Below are positions 43,374 to 53,394 of a stretch of 64,000 nt of DNA, in pieces. The position numbers and the translations under genes were made by a program. Source of the DNA: Hydrogenophaga sp. Its GTDB lineage: Bacteria; Pseudomonadota; Gammaproteobacteria; Burkholderiales; Burkholderiaceae_C. The first letter of the stretch is position 1, and each line of letters begins with the position of its first letter. A model generated the notes under the pieces. That model searched no databases. It was not told where the DNA came from and worked only from the letters and a program-made list of their open reading frames with translations. The stretch spans positions 1 to 64,000 of the forward strand of contig NZ_JADMKB010000005.1 in assembly GCF_018780075.1 (NCBI RefSeq), written 5' to 3'.

Positions 43374-44318
43374 ATGAACGCCCGTACCGACACCGCCGTG
43401 CTGCAATCCGCCGAACACCACCTGAGCAACGCCCACCTCGACGCGCTCGAAGAGGAAACCATCTTCATCCTGCGCGAGGTCGCGGCCGCCTTCGAGCGCC
43501 CCGCCCTGCTGTTCTCGGGTGGCAAGGACTCGCTGGTGATGCTGCGCTGCGCCGAAAAGGCCTTTGGCGCCGGCCGCATTCCCTACCCGCTGCTGATGAT
43601 CGACACCGGCCACAACTTCCCCGAAGTGACCGACTTCCGCGACAGCCGCGCCGCCGAACTGCAGGCCGAGTTGATCGTGCGCAACGTCGAAGACTCCATG
43701 AAGCGCGGCACCGTGCGCCTGGCCCACCCGGGCGAGAGCCGCAACGTGCACCAGTCGGTGACGCTGCTGGAAGCGATCGAGGAATTCCGCTTCGACGCGC
43801 TGATCGGCGGCGCACGCCGCGACGAAGAAAAGGCCCGCGCCAAGGAACGCATCTTTTCGCACCGCGACAGCTTCGGCCAGTGGCAGCCCAAGGCCCAGCG
43901 CCCCGAGCTGTGGACCCTGTTCAACACCCGCCTGGCCCCGGGCGAGCACTTCCGCGTGTTCCCCATCAGCAACTGGACCGAGCTGGACGTGTGGCAGTAC
44001 ATCGAGCGCGAGAACATTGCCCTGCCCTCGATCTACTACACCCACCAGCGTGAGGTGGTCGACCGCCGCGGCCTGCTGGTGCCGGTGACCGAACTGACCC
44101 CGCCGAAAGACGGCGAGACCGTGCAGGTGCGCGACGTGCGCTTCCGCACCGTGGGCGACATCACCTGCACCTGCCCGGTGGAGAGCCTGGCCGCCACGGC
44201 CGCCGACATCGTCATCGAGACGCTGGCCGCCGACGTGAGCGAGCGCGGCGCGACCCGGATGGACGACAAGACATCGGACGCTTCGATGGAGAAGCGGAAA
44301 AAGGACGGGTATTTCTAG
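43374..44318 (+). CDS. cysD: Sulfate adenylyltransferase subunit 2
   Basis: A 314-residue ATP-PPase: PALLFSGGKDSLVML is the pyrophosphate loop, followed by DTGHNFPEVTDFRD, GGARRDEEKARAKERIFS and SNWTELDVWQYI. With CysN it activates sulfate to APS, driven by GTP hydrolysis. The ATG at 43374 is preferred to a TTG four codons upstream. A dispersed repeat separates it from cysN, unusual for genes that are normally adjacent. Confidence 0.95.
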   Translation: MNARTDTAVLQSAEHHLSNAHLDALEEETIFILREVAAAFERPALLFSGGKDSLVMLRCAEKAFGAGRIPYPLLMIDTGHNFPEVTDFRDSRAAELQAELIVRNVEDSMKRGTVRLAHPGESRNVHQSVTLLEAIEEFRFDALIGGARRDEEKARAKERIFSHRDSFGQWQPKAQRPELWTLFNTRLAPGEHFRVFPISNWTELDVWQYIERENIALPSIYYTHQREVVDRRGLLVPVTELTPPKDGETVQVRDVRFRTVGDITCTCPVESLAATAADIVIETLAADVSERGATRMDDKTSDASMEKRKKDGYF

Positions 44319-44348
44319 CCCACCCCTATCGCTGGCTCACTGCGTGTA

Positions 44349-44413
44349 GCCAGCTCCGCCCCTCAAGGGGCAACGCCAGCGGCCCGGCAAAGCCGGTTCC
44401 GCGGCGTTCTGGA
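44349..44413 (+). repeat. Dispersed intergenic repeat, copy 2
   Basis: It shares ggggcaac, ggcccggcaaagccggttcc and cggcgttctgg with copy 1 at 27,420-27,480, and is inserted between cysD and cysN. Internal complementarity (cccct / agggg) could form a hairpin in the transcript. Confidence 0.75.
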
Positions 44414-44440
44414 ACCAGACATTTCTCGCGAAAGTTTTGT

Positions 44441-45745
44441 ATGAACGCTGTTGTTTCTCCCTCTCCCGCCGCCGACACCCGAACCGCGCTGAAGTTCATC
44501 ACCTGCGGCTCCGTCGATGACGGCAAAAGCACGCTGATCGGCCGCCTGCTGGTCGACAGCAAGGCCGTGCTGCAGGACCACCTGGCCGGCGTGCAACGCC
44601 AGGGTGAAACCGACCTGGCCCTGCTGACCGACGGCCTGTCGGCCGAGCGCGAGCAAGGCATCACCATCGACGTGGCCTACCGCTACTTCAACACCGAAAC
44701 CCGCAAGTTCATCATCGGCGACGCGCCGGGCCACGAGCAGTACACGCGCAACATGGTGACCGCCGCCTCGGCCGCCGACGCGGCCGTGGTGCTGGTGGAT
44801 GCCACCAAGCTGGACTGGCAAAACGCCGGCCTCAAGCTGCTGGTGCAGACCCGCCGCCACTCGCTGCTGGTCAACCTGCTGCGCGTGCCGTCCATCGTGT
44901 TCGCCGTCAACAAGCTCGACGCCGTGGCCGACAGCGCGCTCGCGTTCGCCCACATCAGCGCCGCGCTCGCCGCCTTCGCCGCCGAAGCCGGCATCACCGT
45001 CACCGCAACGGTGCCCGTCTCTGCGCTCAAGGGCTGGAACGTGGTGGATGCCGCCGCCGACGCCGCCTGGTGTGGCTACAGCGGCCCCACGTTGCTGGAA
45101 ATTCTGGAACAGCTGCCGGTGACGGCGGCCGACACCACGCTGCCGTTCGCCTTCCCGGTCCAGTGGGTCGAGAAGTTCTCGTCGTCCTCCGACACCAGTC
45201 AAGGCCGCCGTGTGTTCTGGGGCCGCGTGGCCACCGGTGGCGTGCAGCCGGGCCAACAGGTCAAGGTCATGCCCAGCGGCCAGTCCGCGACCGTGGCACA
45301 GGTGCTGGACCATGCCCGCACGCCGAAAGCGGTGCTCGCTGGCCACAGCGCCGGCATCGTGCTCGACCGCGAAGTTGATGTGTCGCGTGGCGACTGGCTG
45401 CTCGCGGTGGACGGCGAAGGCTCTGCCATCGAGGCCAGCCGAGAGATCCGCGCCACCGTGGCCTGGATGGACGACGAAACCCTGGTCGCCGGCCGCGTCT
45501 ACTGGGCGCTGCACGGCCACCGCTGGGTCAAGGCCAAGGTCAAGCGCATCGTGCACAAGCTCGACATCAACACGCTGGCCGAAGAAGACGCGACCCAGCT
45601 GGAACCCAACGCCATCGGCCACATCGAACTGGCCCTGCAGGAACCGCTGGCCACGCTGCCCTACGCACAATCGCGCGCGCTGGGTTCGCTGGTGCTGGTG
45701 GACACGGCCAGCCACAAGACCTCGGGCGCGGTGCTCGTGAACTGA
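44441..45745 (+). CDS. cysN: Sulfate adenylyltransferase subunit 1 (GTPase)
   Basis: A 434-residue EF-Tu-like GTPase with P-loop CGSVDDGKSTLIGRL, switch region ERERGIT-type (EREQGITIDVAYRYF), DAPGHEQY, NKLDA, and two beta-barrel domains. The C-terminal APS kinase domain found in some CysN fusions is absent. It couples GTP hydrolysis to APS synthesis with CysD. Confidence 0.95.
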   Translation: MNAVVSPSPAADTRTALKFITCGSVDDGKSTLIGRLLVDSKAVLQDHLAGVQRQGETDLALLTDGLSAEREQGITIDVAYRYFNTETRKFIIGDAPGHEQYTRNMVTAASAADAAVVLVDATKLDWQNAGLKLLVQTRRHSLLVNLLRVPSIVFAVNKLDAVADSALAFAHISAALAAFAAEAGITVTATVPVSALKGWNVVDAAADAAWCGYSGPTLLEILEQLPVTAADTTLPFAFPVQWVEKFSSSSDTSQGRRVFWGRVATGGVQPGQQVKVMPSGQSATVAQVLDHARTPKAVLAGHSAGIVLDREVDVSRGDWLLAVDGEGSAIEASREIRATVAWMDDETLVAGRVYWALHGHRWVKAKVKRIVHKLDINTLAEEDATQLEPNAIGHIELALQEPLATLPYAQSRALGSLVLVDTASHKTSGAVLVN

Positions 45746-45866
45746 CGCCACACCGGCTCTGGTTGCCGGCGTGTCTCGTTAACTTATGTCAAGGTCAGGG
45801 CTTAGGCCCTGCTTTACCCTCTGGAAACCCTAAAATCCGGGCTCTTTCCGAATTTCACTTCTCACC

Positions 45867-46196
45867 ATGACCCACGTCGTCACCGAATCCTGCATCCGCT
45901 GTAAATACACCGACTGTGTCGATGTCTGTCCTGTTGACTGCTTCCGCGAAGGCCCCAACTTCCTGACCATCGATCCCGACGAGTGCATCGACTGTGCGGT
46001 CTGCATCCCGGAATGCCCGGTGAGCGCCATTTACGCAGAAGAAGATCTGCCCAAGGACCAGCTTCACATGACGGTGCTCAACGCCGACCTGGCCAAGCTG
46101 CCGAACTGGAAGAGCATCACCAAGCGCAAAGACGCACTGCCCGACGCCGACGACTGGAAAGACCGCACGGGCAAACTGCCTGAACTGAAGCGCTGA
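45867..46196 (+). CDS. fdxA: Seven-iron ferredoxin FdxA
   Basis: A 109-residue ferredoxin with two cluster motifs: [17 protein letters not shown] for the 3Fe-4S side and [12 protein letters not shown] for the 4Fe-4S side. The C-terminal extension ([14 protein letters not shown]) is typical of FdxA. It is followed 2 bp later by a ferredoxin reductase gene, so the two form an electron-transfer pair. A 6-bp hairpin (cagggc/gccctg) at 45,796-45,811 lies upstream. Confidence 0.94.
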   Translation: MTHVVTESCIRCKYTDCVDVCPVDCFREGPNFLTIDPDECIDCAVCIPECPVSAIYAEEDLPKDQLHMTVLNADLAKLPNWKSITKRKDALPDADDWKDRTGKLPELKR

Positions 46197-46198
46197 GC

Positions 46199-47299
46199 AT
46201 GGCGCCGTCCCCGGTCGTGGCTTCGCCAGACCCAGCGAGCGCGGTGAACGGCCTCATCGAGGCCGATGCGGTCATCGTCGGCGCGGGGCCGGTGGGTTTG
46301 TTTCAGGTGTTCGAACTGGGTTTGCTGGAAATCAAGGCCCATGTCATCGATGCGCTGCCCTACCCGGGCGGTCAACCCGTCGAGCTGTACCCCGACAAGC
46401 CGATCTACGACATTCCGGCCATACCCGTGTGCACGGGTCAGGAACTGACCGACGCCCTGCTCAGGCAAATTGCCCCCTTCGGTGCCACCTTCCATCTGGG
46501 CCAAGAGGTGAGCACGGTCCAGCGCCAGGTCGATGGCCGTTTCCACGTGGAAACCGCGAAGGGCACACGTTTCCTCACCAAGACACTTTTTGTCGCCGCG
46601 GGCGTGGGCGCTTTCCAGCCGCGCACGCTCAAGGTCGACGGGCTCGAAAGGTTTGAAGGATCGCAACTGTTCTACTTCGTCAAGAACCCCGCCGATTTCG
46701 CTGGCAAGAACTTGGTGATTGTCGGTGGTGGTGACTCGGCGATTGACTGGGCGCTGAACTTCGTGGCTGAAGGGCCGAACAAGGCTGAGAGCGTGATCCT
46801 GATCCACCGACGCGATGGCTTCAAGGCCGCGCCAGCGAACGTGGCCCGAATGCGCGAGCTGTGTGAGCGGCTGGACATGCAGTTCATCGTCGGCCAGATC
46901 ACCGGCCATGAAGAGCAGGACGACCGACTCACCAGCATCAAGGTGACCGGCGCCGACGGCGTGACGCGGCTCGTGCCGCTCGATGTGTTGCTGGTGTTTT
47001 TCGGCCTGTCCCCCAAGCTCGGTCCCATCGCGGATTGGGGACTGGACATTGAGCGAAAACAGGTGGTGGTCGATACCGAGAAGTTCTCGACCAGCGTTCC
47101 CGGCATCTTTGCCGTGGGCGACATCAACACCTACCCCGGTAAGAAGAAGCTCATCCTCTCGGGCTTCCACGAGTGTGCACTCGCCGCCTATGGCGCGATG
47201 CCCATCATCTTTCCCGAGAAAAAAGTGTTTCTGCAGTACACGACCACCAGCCCCAAGCTGCACAAAGTACTGGGTGTGGAATCTCCAGTGTTCGACTGA
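46199..47299 (+). CDS. Thioredoxin-reductase-like ferredoxin-NADP reductase
   Basis: A 366-residue flavoprotein with two Rossmann motifs ([17 protein letters not shown] near 25-41, [14 protein letters not shown] near 175-188) and [13 protein letters not shown] at the C terminus, but without the CxxC of thioredoxin reductase. This is the TrxR-type FNR (EC 1.18.1.2) found in Chlorobium, Bacillus and many Burkholderiales. It reduces ferredoxin with NADPH, most likely the FdxA encoded 2 bp upstream. [19 protein letters not shown] is a strong family marker. Confidence 0.93.
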   Translation: MAPSPVVASPDPASAVNGLIEADAVIVGAGPVGLFQVFELGLLEIKAHVIDALPYPGGQPVELYPDKPIYDIPAIPVCTGQELTDALLRQIAPFGATFHLGQEVSTVQRQVDGRFHVETAKGTRFLTKTLFVAAGVGAFQPRTLKVDGLERFEGSQLFYFVKNPADFAGKNLVIVGGGDSAIDWALNFVAEGPNKAESVILIHRRDGFKAAPANVARMRELCERLDMQFIVGQITGHEEQDDRLTSIKVTGADGVTRLVPLDVLLVFFGLSPKLGPIADWGLDIERKQVVVDTEKFSTSVPGIFAVGDINTYPGKKKLILSGFHECALAAYGAMPIIFPEKKVFLQYTTTSPKLHKVLGVESPVFD

Positions 47300-47360
47300 C
47301 GCGTTCGGCCCGATGGCTTCCAGGGCCCAAGCAAGAAATTTTCAAGAAATGCAAGGCATC

Positions 47361-47390
47361 TTTCAAAAGGCGTAAAAACCGCACTATAAT
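47361..47390 (+). promoter_or_regulatory. Promoter of tRNA-Asn
   Basis: tttcaa at 47361-47366 and a consensus tataat at 47385-47390 are separated by 18 bp, ending 10 bp before the tRNA. Confidence 0.65.
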
Positions 47391-47400
47391 TTGAGGCTGT

Positions 47401-47476
47401 TCCCTGATAGCTCAGTCGGTAGAGCGACGGACTGTTAATCCGCAGGTCCCTGGTTCGAGTCCAGGTCGGGGAGCCA
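47401..47476 (+). tRNA. tRNA-Asn(GTT)
   Basis: A 76-nt cloverleaf: acceptor tccctga/tcgggga, D loop with agctcagtcggtaga, anticodon loop ctgttaa (anticodon GTT), T arm ctggttcgagtccag, discriminator G and encoded CCA. A TATAAT promoter lies 10 bp upstream and a terminator 14 bp downstream. Confidence 0.97.
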
Positions 47477-47489
47477 ACAGAAATCACCA

Positions 47490-47520
47490 CAAAGGCCTTC
47501 TTCGGAAGGCCTTTGTTGTT
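47490..47520 (+). terminator. Terminator after tRNA-Asn
   Basis: An 11-bp perfect stem (caaaggccttc / gaaggcctttg) with stable loop ttcg is followed by ttgttt. Confidence 0.85.
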
Positions 47521-47540
47521 TGGGATTCTCTGTTCATCAC

Positions 47541-47915
47541 ATGCATTCATCACCCGCGCTACCACTCTTGCTGACGAAGTCGGCCTTCTGGCTCTGCGCC
47601 GTCGCTGTGGCCGTCTTGTCGCTGTTGCCGATGGCCTATTTGCCACCCCAGTCCTTCGACATCTGGGACAAAAGCCAACACGCGGGCGGGTTCGCGATGC
47701 TTGCTCTGCTGGGCCACGTCGCCTACCCCAAGAATCTCTGGCGCGTCTGCCTCGGCCTGCTCACCTATGGTGCCATGATCGAACTGGCGCAAACGGCCAC
47801 CGAGTGGCGACACGGCGATGAACTGGACCTGCTGGCCGATGGCGTTGGGGTCGCTCTGGGAACGGCAGTGCTGACTGTCATTCGTGAGATCAGGATGGCG
47901 CTCAGCCGACAATAG
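47541..47915 (+). CDS. VanZ-like family membrane protein
   Basis: The start is taken at ATG 47541 (MHSSPALP); an upstream TTG lies within the terminator region. The 124-residue protein has four short membrane segments and the VanZ pattern: LSLLPMAYLPPQSFDIWDKSQHAGGFAMLALL, then a charged ELAQTATEWRHGDELDLLADGVGVALG. Its role is unknown; such proteins are often housekeeping in Burkholderiales. It ends 4 bp before aat. Confidence 0.75.
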   Translation: MHSSPALPLLLTKSAFWLCAVAVAVLSLLPMAYLPPQSFDIWDKSQHAGGFAMLALLGHVAYPKNLWRVCLGLLTYGAMIELAQTATEWRHGDELDLLADGVGVALGTAVLTVIREIRMALSRQ

Positions 47916-47919
47916 GCAC

Positions 47920-48690
47920 ATGTCTGCTTCAGCACGCACCCCGGAGCTGCCCTGGCTTGAGCCAGGCGATGCATTCCCACCGGTGGACAGCGCCTGGGGG
48001 CCCAACGATCCCGCCACGGGCTTGCTCGCGGCCGGCGGCGCGCTCGATGTTCAGACACTGGTCTCGGCCTATTCACAGGGCATCTTCCCCTGGTACAGCG
48101 CGGGACAACCCATTCTCTGGTGGAGCACCGATCCGCGCATGGTGCTGCCGACGGAGGCCTTTCGCCTGCACCGTTCGCTGCGCAAGACGTTGAACAGGCT
48201 CCGCGCTGAACAACGCCTCGAGATCCGTTTCGATCACGATTTTGAGCGGGTGATCCGGGCCTGCGCACACACGCCGCGTGGCGAGCAGGCGGGCACCTGG
48301 ATACTGCCTGCGATGGAGCAGGCGTACGTCCGGCTGCACCGAGCCGGTATCGCCCACAGCGTCGAGACCTGGATCGATGGTGAACTCGCTGGCGGCCTGT
48401 ATTGCATCAACCTGGGTGCGATGGTGTTTGGAGAATCCATGTTCAGCCGGAAAAGTGATGCATCCAAGATCGCCCTGAGCGCTCTGGTGGCGTTTTGCCG
48501 TGCCGAACACATACCACTGATCGATTGCCAGCAAGACACCCCGCACCTCGCCTCGCTGGGAGCGACCTTGATGCCCCGCAACGCTTTTTGCCAGCATCTC
48601 CATCAGACGACGCTGGACCGCACCCCGATCTGGAAATTCCAGAACGTATACTGGAATCACCTCCTCTCTGACGACGGCGTTCGAGCGTGA
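47920..48690 (+). CDS. aat: Leucyl/phenylalanyl-tRNA-protein transferase
   Basis: The start is ATG 47920 ([17 protein letters not shown]). The 256-residue enzyme carries [73 protein letters not shown] and [14 protein letters not shown]. It adds Leu or Phe to the N terminus of proteins beginning with Arg or Lys, marking them for ClpS/ClpAP. The stop overlaps the GTG start of bpt. Confidence 0.95.
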   Translation: MSASARTPELPWLEPGDAFPPVDSAWGPNDPATGLLAAGGALDVQTLVSAYSQGIFPWYSAGQPILWWSTDPRMVLPTEAFRLHRSLRKTLNRLRAEQRLEIRFDHDFERVIRACAHTPRGEQAGTWILPAMEQAYVRLHRAGIAHSVETWIDGELAGGLYCINLGAMVFGESMFSRKSDASKIALSALVAFCRAEHIPLIDCQQDTPHLASLGATLMPRNAFCQHLHQTTLDRTPIWKFQNVYWNHLLSDDGVRA

Positions 48691-49424
48691 CCCACCTCAA
48701 AGAACTACCGCTGCAGGCGCTGCAGTACTACGCGACCGCTCCCTACCCGTGCAGCTACATCACGGGACGCCAGGCGCGCTCCCAAGTGGCAACGCCGAGC
48801 CACCTCATCCACAACGACGCCTACTCCGATCTGGTCACCCATGGCTTTCGCCGCAGCGGCATGTTCACCTACCGCCCCTATTGCGATGGCTGCCAGGCCT
48901 GCGTGCCGCTCAGGGTGCCTGTCGAACAGTTCAAGCCCTCACGCAGCCAGCGGCGCAGCCAATCGCGACACGCCCACCTGGAAACACGGGTGCTCAGCCT
49001 CTGCTTCGTTCCAGAACACTACGAGCTGTACCTCCGGTACCAGAACAGCCGCCATGCCGGCGGTGGCATGGACCAGGACAGCATCGATCAATACACCCAG
49101 TTTCTCCTGCAAAGCCGCGTCAACTCAAGATTGGTGGAATTCCATGAACCCGCCACCGGGGAACTGCCCGCCCGGCTGGTGATGGTGTCCATCGTCGACG
49201 TGCTCAATGACGGGCTCTCCGCGGTGTACACCTTCTACGAGCCCGACAGCCGTGCCAGCTATGGCACCTACAGCGTGTTGTGGCAGATCGAACAGGCCAA
49301 AGCACTGGGGCTGCCACACATGTACCTGGGCTACTGGATCGAGCAGAGCCAGAAAATGGGCTACAAGTCCAGTTTTCAACCTCACGAACTGTTGCGAGAC
49401 GGCCGCTGGGCGCCGGGTCCTTGA
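48687..49424 (+). CDS. bpt: Aspartate/glutamate leucyltransferase
   Basis: A 245-residue member of the arginyl/leucyltransferase family, with a GTG start overlapping the aat stop by 4 bp. It has [12 protein letters not shown] with the conserved Cys22, [21 protein letters not shown] with Cys pairs, [40 protein letters not shown] and [10 protein letters not shown]. It attaches Leu to proteins with N-terminal Asp or Glu, and with aat forms the bacterial N-end-rule pathway. Confidence 0.94.
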   Translation: MTHLKELPLQALQYYATAPYPCSYITGRQARSQVATPSHLIHNDAYSDLVTHGFRRSGMFTYRPYCDGCQACVPLRVPVEQFKPSRSQRRSQSRHAHLETRVLSLCFVPEHYELYLRYQNSRHAGGGMDQDSIDQYTQFLLQSRVNSRLVEFHEPATGELPARLVMVSIVDVLNDGLSAVYTFYEPDSRASYGTYSVLWQIEQAKALGLPHMYLGYWIEQSQKMGYKSSFQPHELLRDGRWAPGP

Positions 49425-49452
49425 TTTCATCTTGTAAAATGGGCGCAACCTT

Positions 49453-50265
49453 ATGGCGGCCATGACCAAACGATCCGATTCCCTCCCCAGCACACCCACC
49501 GTCCAGGTGATTGAACGGATGTTCAACCTGATTGAAGTGCTTGCCTCGCGCGAAGAGCCGGTGTCCCTGAAAGAAATCAGTGAGAAGACCGGGCTTCATC
49601 CATCCACCGCCCACCGCATCCTCAACGACCTGACGATCGGTCGTTTTGTTGATCGGCCAGAGGCCGGCAGCTACCGGCTGGGCATGCGCCTCCTGGAGCT
49701 AGGCAATCTGGTGAAGGCCCGCCTGAGCGTGCGTGACGCGGCGTTGACTCCGATGCGCGAACTGCACAAGCTGATCCAACAACCCGTGAACCTCAGCGTG
49801 CGCCAGGGCGACGAAATCGTCTATGTCGAGCGGGCCTACAGCGAGCGCTCCGGCATGCAAGTGGTGCGAGCCATCGGGGGTAGAGCGCCATTGCACCTCA
49901 CGTCGGTCGGCAAACTTTTCCTGGCCGCTGACGAACCGCAGCGTGTGCGCGCCTATGCCACACGCACAGGTCTTGCCGGCAACACGCGCAACAGCCTCAC
50001 CCAGCTGGTCACGCTGGAACGTGAGCTCCAGCAATGCCGCCTTGCAGGCCTTGCACGGGACAACGAAGAACTCGAGCTTGGGGTCCGCTGCATGGCCGCA
50101 GGCATCTACGATGACCAATGCCGCCTGGTGGCAGGTTTGTCGATCTCAGCACCGGCTGACCGCATCGATGAAAACTGGGTCCCCAAGCTGCGCGCTACTG
50201 CAGCTGACATCTCCGTCGCCCTGGGATGCCCCAAAGCCCAGGCCGCACACACCACGCCACGCTAG
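49453..50265 (+). CDS. IclR-family transcriptional regulator
   Basis: A 270-residue regulator. The winged helix lies at about 17-75 (VIERMFNLIEVLASREEPVSL, KTGLHPSTAHRILNDL), followed by the IclR effector domain (NLSVRQGDEIVYVERAYSERSGM, LTSVGKLFLA, LGVRCMAAGIYD). The regulon cannot be read from its neighbours. A -10-like taaaat sits about 20 bp before the start, and a bidirectional terminator follows. Confidence 0.9.
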   Translation: MAAMTKRSDSLPSTPTVQVIERMFNLIEVLASREEPVSLKEISEKTGLHPSTAHRILNDLTIGRFVDRPEAGSYRLGMRLLELGNLVKARLSVRDAALTPMRELHKLIQQPVNLSVRQGDEIVYVERAYSERSGMQVVRAIGGRAPLHLTSVGKLFLAADEPQRVRAYATRTGLAGNTRNSLTQLVTLERELQQCRLAGLARDNEELELGVRCMAAGIYDDQCRLVAGLSISAPADRIDENWVPKLRATAADISVALGCPKAQAAHTTPR

Positions 50266-50322
50266 CGTCACCAACGCCCTCATTCATCTTCCAGTTGAAG
50301 TGATTGATTCCGATCTGATGCA

Positions 50323-50356
50323 AAGCAAAACGGTCCTCAAGAGGACCGTTTTGCTT
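50323..50356. terminator. Bidirectional terminator between iclR-type gene and pbpG
   Basis: A 16-bp perfect stem (aagcaaaacggtcctc / gaggaccgttttgctt) separates two convergent genes. The A/T part of the stem gives a U-run on either transcript. Confidence 0.85.
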
Positions 50357-50369
50357 GAAGTGTGATCCC

Positions 50370-51620
50370 TCAACCCTGCGGACGAACCGCTGCCTGGGGA
50401 TAGGGCTGAGCCTCCACCCAGCGTCGAACACGCTCGGCATCCTGGGCGCGGCTCAGCTTGCCCGCTGAATCCAGGAACACCATGATCAGTTGCCGTCCAG
50501 CCACTTTGGCCTGCATCACCAGACAACGACCTGCCTCGGAGATGTAGCCGGTCTTCTGCAGACCGATCTCCCAGTCAGGATTGCGGATCAACCGATTGGA
50601 ATTCTTGAATTCCAGCACGCGGTGACCAAGTTCCAACTGGTGGCTGGGCGACGTGGACAAACTGCGCAAGATAGGACTTTGATAAGCCGCAGACACCAGC
50701 GTCGCCAGATCGCGGGCACTGGACTGGTTGAGACTGGACAAACCGGTCGGCTCGACGTAACGCGTGTCGCGCATGCCGAGCTCGCGGGCTTTGCTGTTCA
50801 TCAGGCGAACGAAACTGTCCAACCCACCCGGATAGGTCCTGCCCAGGGCATGGGCTGCACGGTTCTCGCTTGACATGAGCGCCAGGTGCATCAGTTCGCC
50901 GCGGGTGAGCGTCGAACCCACCGCCAGCCTGGAACGGCTGTTTTTGAAGGTATCCACATCGTCCTGGGTGATCGTCAATGGCTCATCCATCGACAGATTG
51001 GCATCGGTGATCACCAGACCCGTCATCAACTTGGTGAGCGATGCGATAGGCAGCACAGCCGAGTCGTTCTTGCTGAAAAGCACTTCATTGGTTTGCTGAT
51101 CCACCACAAGCGCCACGCTGGAGTTCAACGCCAACGGATCTTCAGCGGCACGCAGACCCAGGCGCTCACCATTGGACAGCCGCGGTTCCTCCAGCATGCG
51201 CATGACGTGCGCCGGACTGCGATGGGCCACCAACCGAATGTCGTTCTTTTGAACACGAGCACGGGTGGCCCGGGTCGACCGCTCAGGCTTGCGGGCACTG
51301 GCAATCTGTGTTGACGCGTTCTTTCTACCGGAACCGAGTCGCTTGGATCCACGAAATTCAGCCTTGGCCAATTTCACATCAATGCGATCCTGTTTGCGGC
51401 CTTTCGTTGCCACCGCCACACCCCTTCTTGAAGGAGCGGCCTTGGCCACGACGCGCTTCTTGCGCTCGACGACATGGGTGGCTGCAGGCTTTTTGGCCTT
51501 GGCTCCCAACTTCTTCGCCACAGCCGCTTCCGCCGACAGTGGCAGCAGCAGGGCCGCCGATGTCACGGCGGCCGCAACGAATTGCAACAGCGTGAATAAG
51601 CGTGTGCGAAAAGGTTTCAT
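50370..51620 (-). CDS. pbpG: D-alanyl-D-alanine endopeptidase (PBP7-type)
   Basis: A 416-residue precursor with a Sec signal (LLQFVAAAVTSAALLLPLSAEA), a long Lys/Arg/Ala-rich linker (35-130) and a serine peptidase S11 domain. Catalytic motifs are Ser194-Leu-Thr-Lys197, Ser251-Glu-Asn253 and Lys356-Thr-Gly358. It cleaves D-Ala-mDAP cross-links in the periplasm during wall growth. The basic linker is longer than in E. coli PbpG (about 310 residues in total) and may bind the wall or DNA. The start codon lies just beyond a hairpin that covers its ribosome binding site. Confidence 0.93.
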   Translation of the reverse strand: MKPFRTRLFTLLQFVAAAVTSAALLLPLSAEAAVAKKLGAKAKKPAATHVVERKKRVVAKAAPSRRGVAVATKGRKQDRIDVKLAKAEFRGSKRLGSGRKNASTQIASARKPERSTRATRARVQKNDIRLVAHRSPAHVMRMLEEPRLSNGERLGLRAAEDPLALNSSVALVVDQQTNEVLFSKNDSAVLPIASLTKLMTGLVITDANLSMDEPLTITQDDVDTFKNSRSRLAVGSTLTRGELMHLALMSSENRAAHALGRTYPGGLDSFVRLMNSKARELGMRDTRYVEPTGLSSLNQSSARDLATLVSAAYQSPILRSLSTSPSHQLELGHRVLEFKNSNRLIRNPDWEIGLQKTGYISEAGRCLVMQAKVAGRQLIMVFLDSAGKLSRAQDAERVRRWVEAQPYPQAAVRPQG

Positions 51621-51622
51621 TT

Positions 51623-51660
51623 ACTCCACTCCAGACAACGACGTTGTTCTAGAGTGGAGT
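51623..51660 (-). promoter_or_regulatory. RBS-sequestering hairpin upstream of pbpG
   Basis: On the pbpG mRNA strand, actccactc and gagtggagt form a 9-bp stem with an inner 5-bp stem (acaac/gttgt, loop gtc). The 3' arm contains the Shine-Dalgarno ggag and ends 2 nt before the ATG. Such a structure could repress translation until opened by heat, a protein or an sRNA. Confidence 0.6.
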
Positions 51661-51798
51661 ATAGAAGCTATGAAAAAAACTAGCAATATCAAATGCTTGG
51701 GAAATATTCCTCAGTGAACACCAGAACAGCCCTCCGTTTGCAGGGTATTTCTAGCAGTCGCTACAGAATTACATCTTAAGTACTTGATTTTCAAAGAC

Positions 51799-53340
51799 TT
51801 AACCTTGGGCAGCGACCCGATCAGCCTGACTCTGCAACTTGTTCAGTGCACTCAGATAAGCTTTGGCAGAGGCCACGACAATGTCAGGATCGGCGCCCAC
51901 GCCGTTCACCACACGCCCGCCATGCTGCAAACGCACGGTGACTTCACCCTGGCTTTCGGTTGAACCACTGGTGATGGCATTCACCGAATAGAGCACCAGT
52001 TCAGCCCCGCTTTTGACGTGGCTTTCAATGGCCTTCAGCGAGGCGTCAACAGGACCATTGCCATCCGACGAGCCTTGAAACTCCTTGCCGGCAATCGTGA
52101 ACACCACCTCTGCATGTGGGCGCTCGCCGGTCTCGCTGTGCTGGGCCAAGGACACCAGGCCGTATCGCTCTTTTTCCGTGGTCACGCTTTCATCGCTGCA
52201 CAGTGCCAGGATGTCTTCGTCGAAGATCTCGCTCTTGCGATCGGCGAGCTCCTTGAATGCGGCGAAGGCGGTGTTGATTTCGCTCTCCGACTCCATCTCG
52301 ATGCCCAGGTCCTGCAAGCGCTGTTTGAAGGCGTTGCGCCCGCTGAGCTTGCCCAGCACGATCTTGTTGGCGGCCCAGCCCACGTCTTCAGCGCGCATGA
52401 TTTCATAGGTATCGCGGGCTTTGAGCACGCCGTCCTGGTGAATACCGCTGGCGTGCGCAAAGGCGTTCGCCCCAACCACAGCCTTGTTGGGCTGCACCAC
52501 GAAACCGGTGGTCTGACTGACCATGCGGCTGGCCGGCACGATCTGTGTCGCATCGACGCCCACGTCGAGGTTGAAATAGTCGCGACGCGTGCGCACCGCC
52601 ATCACGATTTCCTCCAGCGAGCAGTTGCCCGCGCGCTCTCCCAGGCCGTTGATGGTGCACTCCACTTGGCGCGCGCCACCGATCTTCACGCCCGCCAACG
52701 AGTTGGCCACCGCCATGCCCAGGTCGTTGTGGCAATGCACCGACCAGATGGCCTTGTCGGAGTTGGGTACGCGCTCGCGCAACGTGCGAATGAAGTCGCC
52801 ATACAGCTCAGGGATCGCATAGCCCACGGTGTCTGGTATGTTGAGCGTGGTCGCCCCTTCCTTGATCACGGCCTCCAGGACACGGCAGAGGAAATCCATG
52901 TCGCTGCGGTAACCGTCTTCTGGACTGAACTCAATGTCATCCACCAGGTTGCGCGCGAAACGAACCGACTGTTTGGCCTGCTCGAACACTTGGTCCGGCG
53001 TCATGCGCAACTTCTTCTCCATGTGCAGAGGGCTGGTCGCGATGAAGGTGTGGATGCGTGCCCGGTGCGCGCCCTTGAGCGCCTCAGCGGCCCGAGAGAT
53101 GTCCCTGTCGTTGGCCCGCGCCAGCGAGCACACGGTGGAGTCCTTGATGGTGTTGGCAATGGCCTGCACACAATCAAAGTCTCCGTTGGAGCTCGCCGCA
53201 AAACCGGCTTCGATCACGTCCACCCTGAGACGCTCCAACTGACGAGCAATGCGCAGTTTTTCATCCTTGGTCATCGAGGCACCTGGTGACTGCTCGCCGT
53301 CGCGCAAGGTGGTGTCAAAAATGATGAGCTTGTCGGTCAT
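51799..53340 (-). CDS. leuA: 2-isopropylmalate synthase
   Basis: The start is ATG 53340 ([22 protein letters not shown]). The 513-residue enzyme has the alpha-IPMS signature: [30 protein letters not shown] with the metal-binding Hx[15 protein letters not shown], the HxDGVLK block, and a C-terminal LeuA dimer domain (about 390-513) that binds leucine for feedback control. It condenses acetyl-CoA with 2-oxoisovalerate. It is preceded by a leader peptide and a terminator, so transcription is also attenuated by leucine. pssA lies upstream on the same strand. Confidence 0.95.
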   Translation of the reverse strand: MTDKLIIFDTTLRDGEQSPGASMTKDEKLRIARQLERLRVDVIEAGFAASSNGDFDCVQAIANTIKDSTVCSLARANDRDISRAAEALKGAHRARIHTFIATSPLHMEKKLRMTPDQVFEQAKQSVRFARNLVDDIEFSPEDGYRSDMDFLCRVLEAVIKEGATTLNIPDTVGYAIPELYGDFIRTLRERVPNSDKAIWSVHCHNDLGMAVANSLAGVKIGGARQVECTINGLGERAGNCSLEEIVMAVRTRRDYFNLDVGVDATQIVPASRMVSQTTGFVVQPNKAVVGANAFAHASGIHQDGVLKARDTYEIMRAEDVGWAANKIVLGKLSGRNAFKQRLQDLGIEMESESEINTAFAAFKELADRKSEIFDEDILALCSDESVTTEKERYGLVSLAQHSETGERPHAEVVFTIAGKEFQGSSDGNGPVDASLKAIESHVKSGAELVLYSVNAITSGSTESQGEVTVRLQHGGRVVNGVGADPDIVVASAKAYLSALNKLQSQADRVAAQG

Positions 53341-53394
53341 GTGATTCTCCGGTGTGGTGCCTCGTGGGCAGCGCTTGAAAAAACCCGCAGTCCA

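Noticed and set aside
45796-45811. Hairpin cagggc/gccctg upstream of fdxA as a cysN terminator
   Set aside because: The stem is only 6 bp with no T-run after it, so it is noted in the fdxA entry but not called.
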